From Syntrophorhabdales bacterium (GTDB lineage Bacteria; Desulfobacterota; Syntrophorhabdia; Syntrophorhabdales; WCHB1-27): DNA of 34,878 nucleotides. Below the pieces are notes generated by a model. That model was not told the DNA's origin and searched no databases. It saw only the letters and a list, made by a program, of their open reading frames with translations. The translations under genes and the position numbers were made by a program. This document shows, piece by piece, positions 1 through 7,915 of the stretch; the first letter of the stretch is position 1, and each line of letters begins with the position of its first letter. Location: NCBI GenBank assembly GCA_035541455.1, contig DATKNH010000096.1, positions 1-34,878 on the forward strand, read 5' to 3'.

Positions 1-434
1 AGCACAGGGCACTTCGCGCCCTTCAGGACGTTCCTTGCAATACTTCCGATAAGGTATTTCCGCAAACCGGTCTGCCCGAGTGAAGCTATCACGATGAGAT
101 CGATTCCCTTCTCTTCTTCTTCTTTCAGTATCTCTTCCGAAGGATGGCCTTTTCTGACATCGGCGGTCACTTCGACTTCTTTGGCGGCAGGAAACTTTTC
201 CAACTGCTTCTGCAGATTCTGCTTCGCAGAGGCCATCAGCTGTTCTTCGGCGCGTTGCACTTCAGCCGTCGGAAGGCAATAATCGTACACGCATTGTGTG
301 ATCTGTTCATGAATAACATGGAGTACGAAGACTTTGGCTTTGTACTGTGTAGCGATATCAAGAGCCTGCTTCAAAGCTTTGTCCGAGTATTCGGAGAAAT
401 CAGTAGGAACAAGAATCTTTGTTGGTCTGAGCAT
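1..434 (-). CDS. Universal stress protein (UspA family), 3' end cut by window edge
   Basis: Reading the minus strand from the ATG at 432-434, a frame stays open to the left edge of the window, giving about 144 residues without a stop. It starts MLRPTKILVPTDFSEYSDKA, the usual UspA first strand with an ATP-binding Asp, and ends with IDLIVIASLGQTGLRKYLIG followed by a stretch ending KCPVL, the family's C-terminal GxxGx9G(S/T) nucleotide-binding region. Only the last few residues should be missing. UspA proteins are small cytoplasmic stress-response nucleotide binders; no specific partner can be named. A G-rich run upstream of the ATG could serve as ribosome binding site. It is divergent from the TRAP block, so the 435-697 gap should hold promoters for both. 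Identification is firm; the physiological role is not. Confidence 0.88.
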   Translation of the reverse strand, partial: MLRPTKILVPTDFSEYSDKALKQALDIATQYKAKVFVLHVIHEQITQCVYDYCLPTAEVQRAEEQLMASAKQNLQKQLEKFPAAKEVEVTADVRKGHPSEEILKEEEEKGIDLIVIASLGQTGLRKYLIGSIARNVLKGAKCPV

Positions 435-599
435 CGCACACCCCCGGGTTCAATATTTGCCTGATGATCTTCGCCGTTTGATGCAGGCCTTTACGGAAAT
501 ATATGACGCAATTTCCAGTTGTCAATCGAACATGCCCTTCCTGGAAAATCCAATTCAGGAAGGCCGCCTGTAGAGGGTGTCTCCAGGACCAAAAATGCG

Positions 600-628
600 T
601 TGACACATTCTTATTCCGACGTTATCAT
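600..628 (+). promoter_or_regulatory. Sigma70-type promoter for the TRAP/Mo-hydroxylase block
   Basis: A perfect -35 hexamer TTGACA (600-605) and a near-perfect -10 hexamer TATCAT (623-628) are separated by exactly 17 bases. The predicted start would be near 635, leaving a leader of about 60 nt before the ATG at 698. The rest of the 435-697 gap shows no gene that I can support. Confidence 0.7.
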
Positions 629-697
629 GTGGTGTCATAATGCCAACCGAGTGCCGGTTCCCCACAAACGGTAATGAAGAACTAGGAGGAGAGAAGC

Positions 698-1741
698 ATG
701 GACAATGCAAAAGCATCTAAGGACAGGAAGCGTACACCCGTTATGCTCGCATGTTTGGTTCTGATTGTCGCCGTGACGCTCGCGGGGACAGCAACTGCCC
801 AACAGGCCCCCCCGAAAACGGAAACGGTCACGCTCAACTGGTCTTCTTTTCTGCCGGGCTCTCATCCTGAGATGATAGCCTTTAACAAAGGATTTGTGGC
901 CAAGGCAGTCGAGTTGTCCAAGGGCAGGCTTGCGTTCAAGTTCCGCGGCGGTCCGGAAACTATCGCGCTCATGGATCTGCCAAAGGCAACGCAGAGCGGT
1001 ATAGTCGATTTCTCGATCATACTCGCCGGAGTCGTTGAGTCCGTGGCGCCGGGAGTCGGGGCAACGATCCTGAGCAGGATCTCGGTAGACGAAGAAAGAA
1101 AGAACGGCACGTACGCTTACATGGATCAGCTTTGCAACAAGGGAGCGCTCCACTACATGGGGAGGCATTCCCCGGCCAATGACCTGCAGTTCTTTAACCT
1201 GTTTCTGAACAAGAAGGTCGAGAAGCCTGAAGACTTCAAAAAGCTGAGAATAGGTACGGCAACAGCGGCCCGAGCCCTCACTGAAGGATGGGGCGCTGCG
1301 GCAGTCAACCTGCAGCTGACCGACTACTATACGGCCATGGAGCGCAATACCGTAGACGGGGTGTCCAGCTCAACAGCCTCTAACTGGGTAAGTTCGGGTT
1401 GTCAGGCAGTAACTAAGTTCATGCCTCTGCCAGGGTACCTGCAGAGTTCGCCGATGATCGTCATGAATCTGAATGTCTGGAACAAGCTGCCCAAGGAGCT
1501 GCAGCAGGCGGTTACAGACGCCATGATTTTTTCGGAGAAGACGAGTGGACAGGCATGGACTGAAGACAAGGTCAAAGCCCTCCAGAAGATCAAAGAGGCA
1601 AAAGTAGAAGTCTACAACTTATCACCCGACACAGCCAAATGGCTTGTAGATACGGCCTACGAATCCACATGGGCGTATCAGCAGAAACGGTTCCCCGATG
1701 TGACGCCCAGATTAAAAGTGCTGTTGTCCGGGGGCAAGTAG
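698..1741 (+). CDS. TRAP transporter periplasmic solute-binding protein (DctP family)
   Basis: A 347-residue protein with a signal peptide: a basic N-terminus (KASKDRKR), a hydrophobic core around residues 14-33, and a likely cleavage near TATAQQA. The mature part follows the DctP pattern: LNWSSFLPGSHP at the start, a central KKVEKPEDFKKLRIGT segment, and TDYYTAMERNTVDGVSS, which matches the conserved DctP region that reads 'Y.al..G.vDG'. It would capture an organic acid in the periplasm and hand it to the DctQ/DctM membrane subunits encoded next. A good ribosome binding site (AGGAGGAG) lies just before the ATG. The substrate cannot be read from sequence; with a molybdenum hydroxylase downstream, an aromatic or heterocyclic carboxylate is one possibility. 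A 241-bp gap separates it from dctQ, often the sign of processing that keeps binding-protein mRNA abundant. Confidence 0.93.
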   Translation: MDNAKASKDRKRTPVMLACLVLIVAVTLAGTATAQQAPPKTETVTLNWSSFLPGSHPEMIAFNKGFVAKAVELSKGRLAFKFRGGPETIALMDLPKATQSGIVDFSIILAGVVESVAPGVGATILSRISVDEERKNGTYAYMDQLCNKGALHYMGRHSPANDLQFFNLFLNKKVEKPEDFKKLRIGTATAARALTEGWGAAAVNLQLTDYYTAMERNTVDGVSSSTASNWVSSGCQAVTKFMPLPGYLQSSPMIVMNLNVWNKLPKELQQAVTDAMIFSEKTSGQAWTEDKVKALQKIKEAKVEVYNLSPDTAKWLVDTAYESTWAYQQKRFPDVTPRLKVLLSGGK

Positions 1742-1794
1742 TACCGGGCCACGGGCATACGCCGCTGAAAGAACCGACAAGACAGCAAGAAAAG

Positions 1795-1821
1795 CGTCGC
1801 GACGAGCGTGACTCGGAAGAC
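1795..1821. repeat. Hairpin-type dispersed repeat copy between dctP and dctQ
   Basis: The 1742-1982 gap has no convincing gene. It holds a 10-nt palindrome CGTCGCGACG (1795-1804) followed directly by AGCGTGACTCGGAAGAC (1805-1821). The same 17 bases occur in inverted orientation at 21513-21529 inside a hairpin array. The identical word in two unrelated gaps 20 kb apart indicates a dispersed intergenic repeat family. Confidence 0.55.
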
Positions 1822-1982
1822 TGCGCTCTGTGTTCAGAGGATGGAAGGTAGATACTACATGGCCGGATGGAGATCGCTCAGTCAAACAGACTGAACAGCC
1901 AGAGAGATAGAGAAAGTGAGAGCAACCGCAATAGACCACCGGTAATTGACCTGAAAGACGTTGAACGGGGGAGAAAAGACTG

Positions 1983-2489
1983 ATGAAATTTTTCATAGGA
2001 CTCGGCAGGGTTTTCGATTACTTGAACTTAGTAATGGTAGTGATCAGCGCCATTCTGCTTCTGGGCCTTACTTTTATTGTCGGTGCAGATATCACACTCC
2101 GGTACCTTTTCAACAGGCCTATGGGATGGGTGAAGGAAGTGAGCGAGTACACCCTCGTGGGCATGGGATTTCTGGTTGCAGCCTGGATACTGAGGGATGA
2201 TGGTCATGTCAAGATGGATCTCGTGCTGAACAAGCTGAAACCCAGGGCGCAAACTTTGCTGAACATCATCACGTCAATAATCAGCACGATTGTAGTTCTC
2301 ATCATCACATGGTTCACCCTGAGAGTCATTCTTGAATTCTACCGTACCAAGCTTGTCATACCAACAGTTCTGGAGCCCCCGAGATGGATTCTCCTGACAC
2401 CTATTCTCGTAGGCAGCTTCCTGCTTGCAATACAGTTCATACGAAGAACCTACAGCTATATCGGCAAGTGGAAGGGCCTGACTAAGTAA
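1983..2489 (+). CDS. TRAP transporter small membrane subunit (DctQ family)
   Basis: A 168-residue integral membrane protein with four predicted helices, near residues 16-38, 53-72, 90-112 and 131-150. DctQ signatures are visible: GADITLRYLFNRPMGW after helix 1 and EVSEYTLVGMGFLVAAW in helix 2, then the cytoplasmic DDGHVKMDLV loop. It forms the TRAP membrane complex with DctM, using an ion gradient to import the solute delivered by DctP. The ATG at 1983 follows a GGGGGAGA Shine-Dalgarno sequence and was preferred to an ATG at 1961 in another frame. The dctM start follows 28 nt after the stop, so the two are surely co-transcribed. Confidence 0.93.
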   Translation: MKFFIGLGRVFDYLNLVMVVISAILLLGLTFIVGADITLRYLFNRPMGWVKEVSEYTLVGMGFLVAAWILRDDGHVKMDLVLNKLKPRAQTLLNIITSIISTIVVLIITWFTLRVILEFYRTKLVIPTVLEPPRWILLTPILVGSFLLAIQFIRRTYSYIGKWKGLTK

Positions 2490-2517
2490 ACATATCCCAT
2501 TACGAAAGGGTTATTTC

Positions 2518-3825
2518 ATGGAATGGCAAGTTGCGGTCCTGATCGTATTCTCCAGCCTGATCGTGCTCATGATGACGGGCATGCCTATTGCGATCTGCTT
2601 CATGTTCATCAACGTCATCGGAGCAGTGCTCGTGCTCGGGTATCCATCGGGCCTGGACTATATCGTCCAGAGCATGTGGAGCTCGCTCGCAACCTTCACG
2701 ATTGCGCCCGTTCCTTTGTTTGTCATCATGGGCGAACTGATGTTTCATTCAGGGCTTGGGGGCGATGTCGTTAAGATCGTTGACCAGTGGTTGGGGCGCC
2801 TGCCGGGGAGAGGAAGCCTCATTGCAATCGGGTCAGGTGTCATCCTTGCTGCGCTCACCGGCGTCAGTATCGCGAGTGTCTCTATTCTTGGCTCGGTCCT
2901 TTTGCCCCAGATGGAGAAGGAGGGCTATCACAAGTCGATGATCTTTGGCCCCATCCTGGGTGGAGGCGGGTTGGCGGTTCTGATCCCACCCAGCGGCCTG
3001 GCTGTGCTGCTCGCGGCCATAGGCGAAATTTCGGTGGGCAAGATCTTGCTCGCCATCATCGGTCCCGGACTTCTTCTTGCCGCACTCTATTCGGCCTACA
3101 TCATTATCCGGTGCGCGCTGAATCCGGCTCTTGCCCCGGTACGTGAGATGCAGAGAGTGTCCCTGAAGGAGAAGATTTCAAACTTGGCGTACAACATAGT
3201 ACCGGTGGCTGCGATCATCTTCTCCGTTATAGGGTTCATGGTGCTGGGCATTGCGACACCGGAAGAAGCTGCTGCCAGCGGGGCCATTGCCACCTTGATT
3301 GTAGCCATTGCGCAGAAGCGCATGAATTGGCTTGTTCTCAAGAAGACGATCATCGGCTCGCTGAAGGTAACAGGCATGATCTTCCTCATCATCGCAGGAG
3401 CACGCGGTTTCAGCCAGGTGCTGGCCTATGTCGGCGCCACGCAGGCCATGGCCCAGTTCGTATTGTCTCTGCCTGTTCACCCTCTCATTATCATGGGCAT
3501 CATGCAGGTGGTGCTGCTGATCCTGGGGTGTTTCATGGATTCTGCGGCTATCATTCTGCTGACCATGCCTATTTTCGTGCCCGCCATCATCTCTCTGGGA
3601 TTCGACCCTGTCTGGTTCGGTGCAATTTCCGTTTTGAATATAGAAGTCGGACTGATTACACCGCCTTTTGGTGTGGCCCTGTACACGATGAAAGCGGTGG
3701 CTCCCCCGCAGTATACGATGACCGATGTAATTCAATCTGCTGTGCCGTTCATGTTCCTGCAAGTGCTTGCTATAGGTCTTTGCATGATCTTCCCATCAAT
3801 ACCGCTCTGGCTGCCAGGGCATTAG
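2518..3825 (+). CDS. TRAP transporter large permease subunit (DctM family)
   Basis: A 435-residue, very hydrophobic protein of the usual DctM length (about 425-440), with roughly 12 membrane segments. Family features include the N-terminal LMMTGMPIAICFMFINVIGAVL, APVPLFVIMGELMFHSGLG, the GRGSLIAIGSGVILAALTGVSIASVSILGSVLLPQM region with its conserved small-residue helix, and GCFMDSAAIILLTMPIFVPA near the C-terminus. This is the ion-coupled channel subunit that moves the substrate across the inner membrane. It starts at an ATG 28 nt after dctQ. The Mo-hydroxylase small subunit begins 33 nt after its stop, which places import and first chemical attack in the same transcription unit. Confidence 0.94.
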   Translation: MEWQVAVLIVFSSLIVLMMTGMPIAICFMFINVIGAVLVLGYPSGLDYIVQSMWSSLATFTIAPVPLFVIMGELMFHSGLGGDVVKIVDQWLGRLPGRGSLIAIGSGVILAALTGVSIASVSILGSVLLPQMEKEGYHKSMIFGPILGGGGLAVLIPPSGLAVLLAAIGEISVGKILLAIIGPGLLLAALYSAYIIIRCALNPALAPVREMQRVSLKEKISNLAYNIVPVAAIIFSVIGFMVLGIATPEEAAASGAIATLIVAIAQKRMNWLVLKKTIIGSLKVTGMIFLIIAGARGFSQVLAYVGATQAMAQFVLSLPVHPLIIMGIMQVVLLILGCFMDSAAIILLTMPIFVPAIISLGFDPVWFGAISVLNIEVGLITPPFGVALYTMKAVAPPQYTMTDVIQSAVPFMFLQVLAIGLCMIFPSIPLWLPGH

Positions 3826-3858
3826 TAAAGGCTTCTTGTAGGGAGGTACGAGAGGAGT

Positions 3859-4380
3859 ATGAATATGGGCCAAGCAGAGGGCTCGCGTGAAAACAGGAAA
3901 CATGTCACGATGACCGTTAATGAAAAGAGGGTTGAAGCTGACATCAATCACTACATGACCCTTGCTGAGTTTCTCAGGGAAGAACTCGATCTTACCGGCA
4001 CGAAAGTCGGCTGCAACCGGGGCGAATGCGGAAGCTGCACGGTCATACTTGATGGCGAGGCTGTCTACTCGTGCACAACGCTCGCGGTAGAGGCGGACGG
4101 TAGAGAAGTTCTAACAATAGAGGGAATGCCTGTGAAGGGAAAGCTTCATCCGCTCCAGCAGGCGTTCATCGACCACGACGCGCTTCAGTGCGGGTATTGC
4201 ACGCCCGGCATGATACTCTCTGCCAAGGCCCTGCTGGATAAGAATGCCCATCCCACCGAGCATGATGTGCGTATTGCTATTGACGGAAACCTCTGCCGGT
4301 GCGGTTCTACTCCGAATGTCATCGAAGCCGTTCTGGAGGTTGCCGGAAGGTTGACAGAAAAGAGAGGGGACGGGCAATGA
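3859..4380 (+). CDS. Molybdenum hydroxylase 2Fe-2S subunit (xanthine dehydrogenase family, CoxS-like)
   Basis: A 173-residue protein carrying both 2Fe-2S sites of the family. The plant-ferredoxin-type site has Cys52, Cys57, Cys60 and Cys72 (CNRGECGSC then C); the helical site has Cys111, Cys114, Cys146 and Cys148 (CGYCTPG and CRCG). It moves electrons between the molybdenum centre and the FAD subunit. The first ATG (3859) sits only three bases after GAGGAG, so translation may begin at the second ATG (3865), which has better spacing; this changes only two residues. The stop codon overlaps the start of the large subunit gene (ATGA, 4377-4380), indicating translational coupling. Order small-large-medium is a common arrangement. 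No export signal is seen, so it should be cytoplasmic. Confidence 0.94.
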   Translation: MNMGQAEGSRENRKHVTMTVNEKRVEADINHYMTLAEFLREELDLTGTKVGCNRGECGSCTVILDGEAVYSCTTLAVEADGREVLTIEGMPVKGKLHPLQQAFIDHDALQCGYCTPGMILSAKALLDKNAHPTEHDVRIAIDGNLCRCGSTPNVIEAVLEVAGRLTEKRGDGQ

Positions 4381-6740
4381 GCGAAAGCAAGCTGCTCGTC
4401 AAAGGTACTGTGCCTCCCCCGTTAGACAGAGAATTGACTGTCGTGGGCAAACCGCTCAACCGATATGATGCTCTTGAGAAGGTCACAGGAGAGGCGAAAT
4501 ACGCAGGAGACATCAAACTGCCTGGCATGCTCTATGGAAAAACGCTTCACTGCCCCCATCCGCGCGCGAGGATCCTGAAGATCGATACAAGCAAGGCAGA
4601 GGCTTTACCAGGGGTCATGGCCATCCTGAACAAGGAAAACACGAAGGGTTGGAGGACGTGCTGGTACGAGGTGCCCGAGATCGCCTTTCCCGAAACTATC
4701 ACCCATGAAGGCACTGAAGTAGCGGCAGTGGCGGCGGTCGACGTTGTTACTGCAAGAAAAGCCCTTGAACTGATAGAGGTGGAATACGAGGTACTCACCC
4801 CAATGCCGCCCGCGGAGGAGGCCTTGCAGAAACCGGTTCCTCCGCTCGTTGGGGACGAGGAATATCCTGGAAGGGAGATGTTTGACAGGAAGCCTTTCGT
4901 GATCCAGCGGGGTGATGTCGAGAAAGGCTTTGAGGAAGCCGAGGTAATCGTGGAGGACACCTACACCACGCAGGTTTCCCACCACGGGACAATTCAGACG
5001 CGCGCCTGCGTGGCCAGCTGGGATGGTCATGAACTTACGGTCTGGGATGCCGCACAGGGCGTGTGGAATTCCAAACGGGCACTCGCGAAGTCTCTCGGCC
5101 TCGATCCGGAGAATGTCAGGATAATTGTGCGTTACCTTGGCGGAGGTTTTGGTTCCAAGGCGTGGTCGCACAGGATAGTATATTATGCTGCCAAGCTTTC
5201 CATGGTAACGGGAAGGCCCGTGAGAATGGAACGCACCCGAAACGAAGAATTCGTGAATCATTCACGCAGATACGACACCACAATGTATCTCAAGATGGGA
5301 GCGAAGAAGGACGGCACGCTCACAGCTATTTTTCAAAAGGCCATTGTGGATATAGGAGCGGCGGCGACCGAGGAGAATTATTATTGCAGACAGATCATCT
5401 GGCACACGGCAAATCTTCACGCGTGCCCGAATGTCTACCTGGAGCAGACGGGCGTCAGTACGAACAAGCAAACAACAGGCCCCACCCGCTCTCCCATGAA
5501 CATGCAGGCCATATTCGCTCTGGAATCGCACATGGACCGGATGGCGGTGGAGCTTGGTATCGATCCTTTTGACTTCAGAATGAAGAACTACGCGACCTAT
5601 CAGTCTGTGGGCACGGCAGAGGCTCACATGATTAGTGATGGCACAACCACGTTTGCTGCAAAGATTCCTTACTCGAGCAAGATACTGGACGAATGCATGA
5701 AACTCGCTGTCGACGCGATCGGCTGGGAGAGGAGAAGAGCGCCGGTCAGCGACAACAAGGGCCCACTGAAGCGCGGTATGGGCATGGCCTCCTACCTGGT
5801 GCTCCAGGGCGTCGGTCTTTACCCGTACGTGGCCGAAGCTAAAGTGGTGATCAACCCGGATGGCACCGTCAATCTCTTCGTGGGTGTTGTTGATATAGGG
5901 GGCGGACAAAAGACCATACTGGGGATGATAGCTGCCGAGGAGTTGGGGGTGAGAGCGGGTGACGTGACAGTCTTCATCGGCGACACCAAGGATACCCTCT
6001 ATGCCCCTTCATGTCACGCGTCACGCTGTACGCCTGAGATGGGGCCGGCGGTTCTGCAGGCAGCTGCAGAGGCACGGCAGCGCGTTTTTGAGCACGCAGC
6101 CTTCCTGCTGGATACCGATGCCGGGAGGCTACGATCAAAGGACGGGATGATCTATGTACAATCAGACCCTTCGCGATCGGTTTCATTCAGGAAGGCGTGC
6201 CGGAACATGGCGCCGGACGAAACGATCGTTGGCATAGGCAGCAGGGCACCAAATCCGGCCGAACCCATGATGGCCACATTCGGGGCGCAGACCGTGGAGC
6301 TTGAGGTGGATACCGAGACCGGCCGTGTGAACATCCTGAAATGCGTGGCTGCCCAGGATTTCGGCAAACCGATAAATCCAAAGCTGTGCACATCCCAGGT
6401 ATATGGCGGCATCGAGTTCGGCGTAGGCTTTGCGTTAACAGAGGAAGGCCTCTATGATCCAAGAACAGGAAAGCTCCTGACGGGCAATTTATCCGATTAC
6501 AGGATGCCGACTTCGCTCGATTTCCCGCCTGTCGAGGTATTTCTCCCCGAATGCGAGGATCCTTATTTTGCCTACTCAGCCAAGGGGGCAGGCGAGAATA
6601 CCAATGCCCCCACGCCGGCAGCGATACGTAACGCCCTGTACAACGCCACAGGTATCTGGTTTAACGACCTTCCCATCACGCCTGATAAGATCATCAGGGC
6701 AGCGCGGGCTGCACGCGGTCAGGCGAAAGGAGCGCGTTGA
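4377..6740 (+). CDS. Molybdenum hydroxylase molybdopterin-binding large subunit
   Basis: A 787-residue catalytic subunit of the xanthine dehydrogenase/aldehyde oxidase/hydroxybenzoyl-CoA reductase family. An N-terminal a/b-hammerhead domain (about residues 24-140) precedes the molybdopterin domains, which contain GGGFGSK (255-261) and, near the C-terminus, KGAGENTNAP with Glu740 in the position of the catalytic base. The usual KGxGEPP motif is thus altered after the Glu. The open frame extends upstream to 4299, but the ATG at 4377 overlaps the small-subunit stop and fits the family N-terminus, so I chose it. The enzyme adds a water-derived hydroxyl to, or reductively removes one from, an aldehyde, heteroaromatic or aromatic thioester. 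Substrate is undetermined; the TRAP importer and lyase-family neighbour imply uptake and breakdown of one compound. Confidence 0.92.
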   Translation: MSESKLLVKGTVPPPLDRELTVVGKPLNRYDALEKVTGEAKYAGDIKLPGMLYGKTLHCPHPRARILKIDTSKAEALPGVMAILNKENTKGWRTCWYEVPEIAFPETITHEGTEVAAVAAVDVVTARKALELIEVEYEVLTPMPPAEEALQKPVPPLVGDEEYPGREMFDRKPFVIQRGDVEKGFEEAEVIVEDTYTTQVSHHGTIQTRACVASWDGHELTVWDAAQGVWNSKRALAKSLGLDPENVRIIVRYLGGGFGSKAWSHRIVYYAAKLSMVTGRPVRMERTRNEEFVNHSRRYDTTMYLKMGAKKDGTLTAIFQKAIVDIGAAATEENYYCRQIIWHTANLHACPNVYLEQTGVSTNKQTTGPTRSPMNMQAIFALESHMDRMAVELGIDPFDFRMKNYATYQSVGTAEAHMISDGTTTFAAKIPYSSKILDECMKLAVDAIGWERRRAPVSDNKGPLKRGMGMASYLVLQGVGLYPYVAEAKVVINPDGTVNLFVGVVDIGGGQKTILGMIAAEELGVRAGDVTVFIGDTKDTLYAPSCHASRCTPEMGPAVLQAAAEARQRVFEHAAFLLDTDAGRLRSKDGMIYVQSDPSRSVSFRKACRNMAPDETIVGIGSRAPNPAEPMMATFGAQTVELEVDTETGRVNILKCVAAQDFGKPINPKLCTSQVYGGIEFGVGFALTEEGLYDPRTGKLLTGNLSDYRMPTSLDFPPVEVFLPECEDPYFAYSAKGAGENTNAPTPAAIRNALYNATGIWFNDLPITPDKIIRAARAARGQAKGAR

Positions 6741-7757
6741 ATGTTGTTCGAACTGCCGGGCTTTGAGTATAAAAGTGTGACAGATGTGCAGGAAGCAGTT
6801 TCGTATCTCGCGCGCTATGGCGAGAAAGCCAAGGTGATAGCAGGTGCAACAGACCTGCTCAGCCTCATGAAAGACCGCATTGAGGGTCCGGCGCTCAAAA
6901 CCCCGGAGGTGCTCGTCAACATCAAGAAGATCCCGGGATTGAACGCAATAAGCTATAAAGAAGGAAATGGGTTGCGTATTGGGGCGACGGCGACACTGAA
7001 GCAGCTTGCCACCTCTGACATCATACGGGAGAAGTTCCCTGTAATCGCAGAGGCAGCCCTTCACGTGGGCACAACCCAGCTGAGAAACATGGGTACGCTG
7101 GGGGGCAATCTCTGTCAGAGGCCGAGATGTTCCTATTTCAGGCATCCACACTTTATCTGCTTTAAGAAGGGCGGCGACAGGTGTTATGCGATTTCCGGCG
7201 AACATCGCTTCTATCACGCTATCATGATGCACGGGAAATGCGTGGCCGCGCACCCTTCAGATCTGGCTCCCGCACTCATAGCGCTGCGAGGCAATGCTGT
7301 GATCGCCGGCCCACGGGGAGAACGGAGGGCACCACTCGATACGTTCTTTACGGGAGCCAACAGCCTGGGTGAGACGGCGCTAGAGCCGGATGAGCTTCTT
7401 ACGGGAGTCGTGGTTCCTGACCAGCCCGGCTCGGGTCAGGTTTTTCTAAAAGAACGGATACGTCACGCTGCGGATTTTGCTCTTGCCAGCGTGGCTCTCT
7501 CGGTGCGGATGCCGGCGCGGGTCTGTGAAAAGGCGAGGATAGTGCTTGGCAGCGTAGCCCCGGCGCCGTACGTTGCAGCAGCGGTAGAGGATATGATCAC
7601 CGGAAGAAAGCTTGACAGAAGACTCATCGCAACGGCGGCAGAGGCTTCGGTTACGGAAGCAAGGCCTCTGCGGATGAACGGCTACAAGATGGACCTCGCC
7701 AAAGTGCTGGTGGAACGTGCACTGACGCGTGTTGTGAAAGATCTCGAAGGACGGTAG
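6741..7757 (+). CDS. Molybdenum hydroxylase FAD-binding medium subunit with extra Fe-S insert
   Basis: A 338-residue FAD subunit of the CoxM/XdhB class. FAD-binding motifs are AGATDLL (35-41) and TLGGNL (119-124). Directly after the second motif comes an insert of about 45 residues with Cys125, Cys130, Cys140, Cys148 and Cys167, ending in AAHPSDLAPAL. Inserts here bind a 4Fe-4S cluster in 4-hydroxybenzoyl-CoA reductase and in the E. coli periplasmic aldehyde oxidase PaoB, so an additional cluster is expected. The ATG follows the large-subunit stop with no gap and has AAAGGAG eight bases upstream. The C-terminal CO dehydrogenase flavoprotein-like domain is complete. The insert is known from both reductive (HcrB) and oxidative (PaoB) enzymes, so it does not settle reaction direction. 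Confidence 0.92.
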   Translation: MLFELPGFEYKSVTDVQEAVSYLARYGEKAKVIAGATDLLSLMKDRIEGPALKTPEVLVNIKKIPGLNAISYKEGNGLRIGATATLKQLATSDIIREKFPVIAEAALHVGTTQLRNMGTLGGNLCQRPRCSYFRHPHFICFKKGGDRCYAISGEHRFYHAIMMHGKCVAAHPSDLAPALIALRGNAVIAGPRGERRAPLDTFFTGANSLGETALEPDELLTGVVVPDQPGSGQVFLKERIRHAADFALASVALSVRMPARVCEKARIVLGSVAPAPYVAAAVEDMITGRKLDRRLIATAAEASVTEARPLRMNGYKMDLAKVLVERALTRVVKDLEGR

Positions 7758-7827
7758 AATACTGTGGCGAGCCCCCGGAGATGACAGGCGACTGAGGATT
7801 TCGCAGATGAATGTGTTGTTAACGCGG

Positions 7828-7858
7828 CTTCTCCCTCTTTCTTTGTGCGACGGAGAAG
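7828..7858 (+). other. Hairpin in the gap before the lyase-family gene
   Basis: CTTCTCC (7828-7834) and GGAGAAG (7852-7858) can pair in the 158-bp gap between the FAD subunit and the next gene. There is no T-run after it, so it is not a clear terminator; it may be an mRNA processing or stability element. A weak -10-like TAGAAT follows near 7880 without a good -35. Confidence 0.3.
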
Positions 7859-7915
7859 GTTGTTGCGGGCTTAGTGCATTGGATAGAATACTCTTAATGA
7901 TCGAGGAGGCAAGGA

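Noticed and set aside
635-1168. Minus-strand 177-codon frame over the dctP start
   Set aside because: It overlaps the promoter region, the ribosome binding site and the conserved dctP gene, and resembles no known protein.
4605-5909. Minus-strand open frames of 218 and 215 codons within the Mo hydroxylase large subunit
   Set aside because: Both are shadows of the conserved plus-strand gene, and their translations show no family features.
7862-7890. A promoter just before the lyase-family gene
   Set aside because: TAGAAT is an acceptable -10 but the -35 region matches poorly at any normal spacing. Read-through from the upstream operon is the simpler view.
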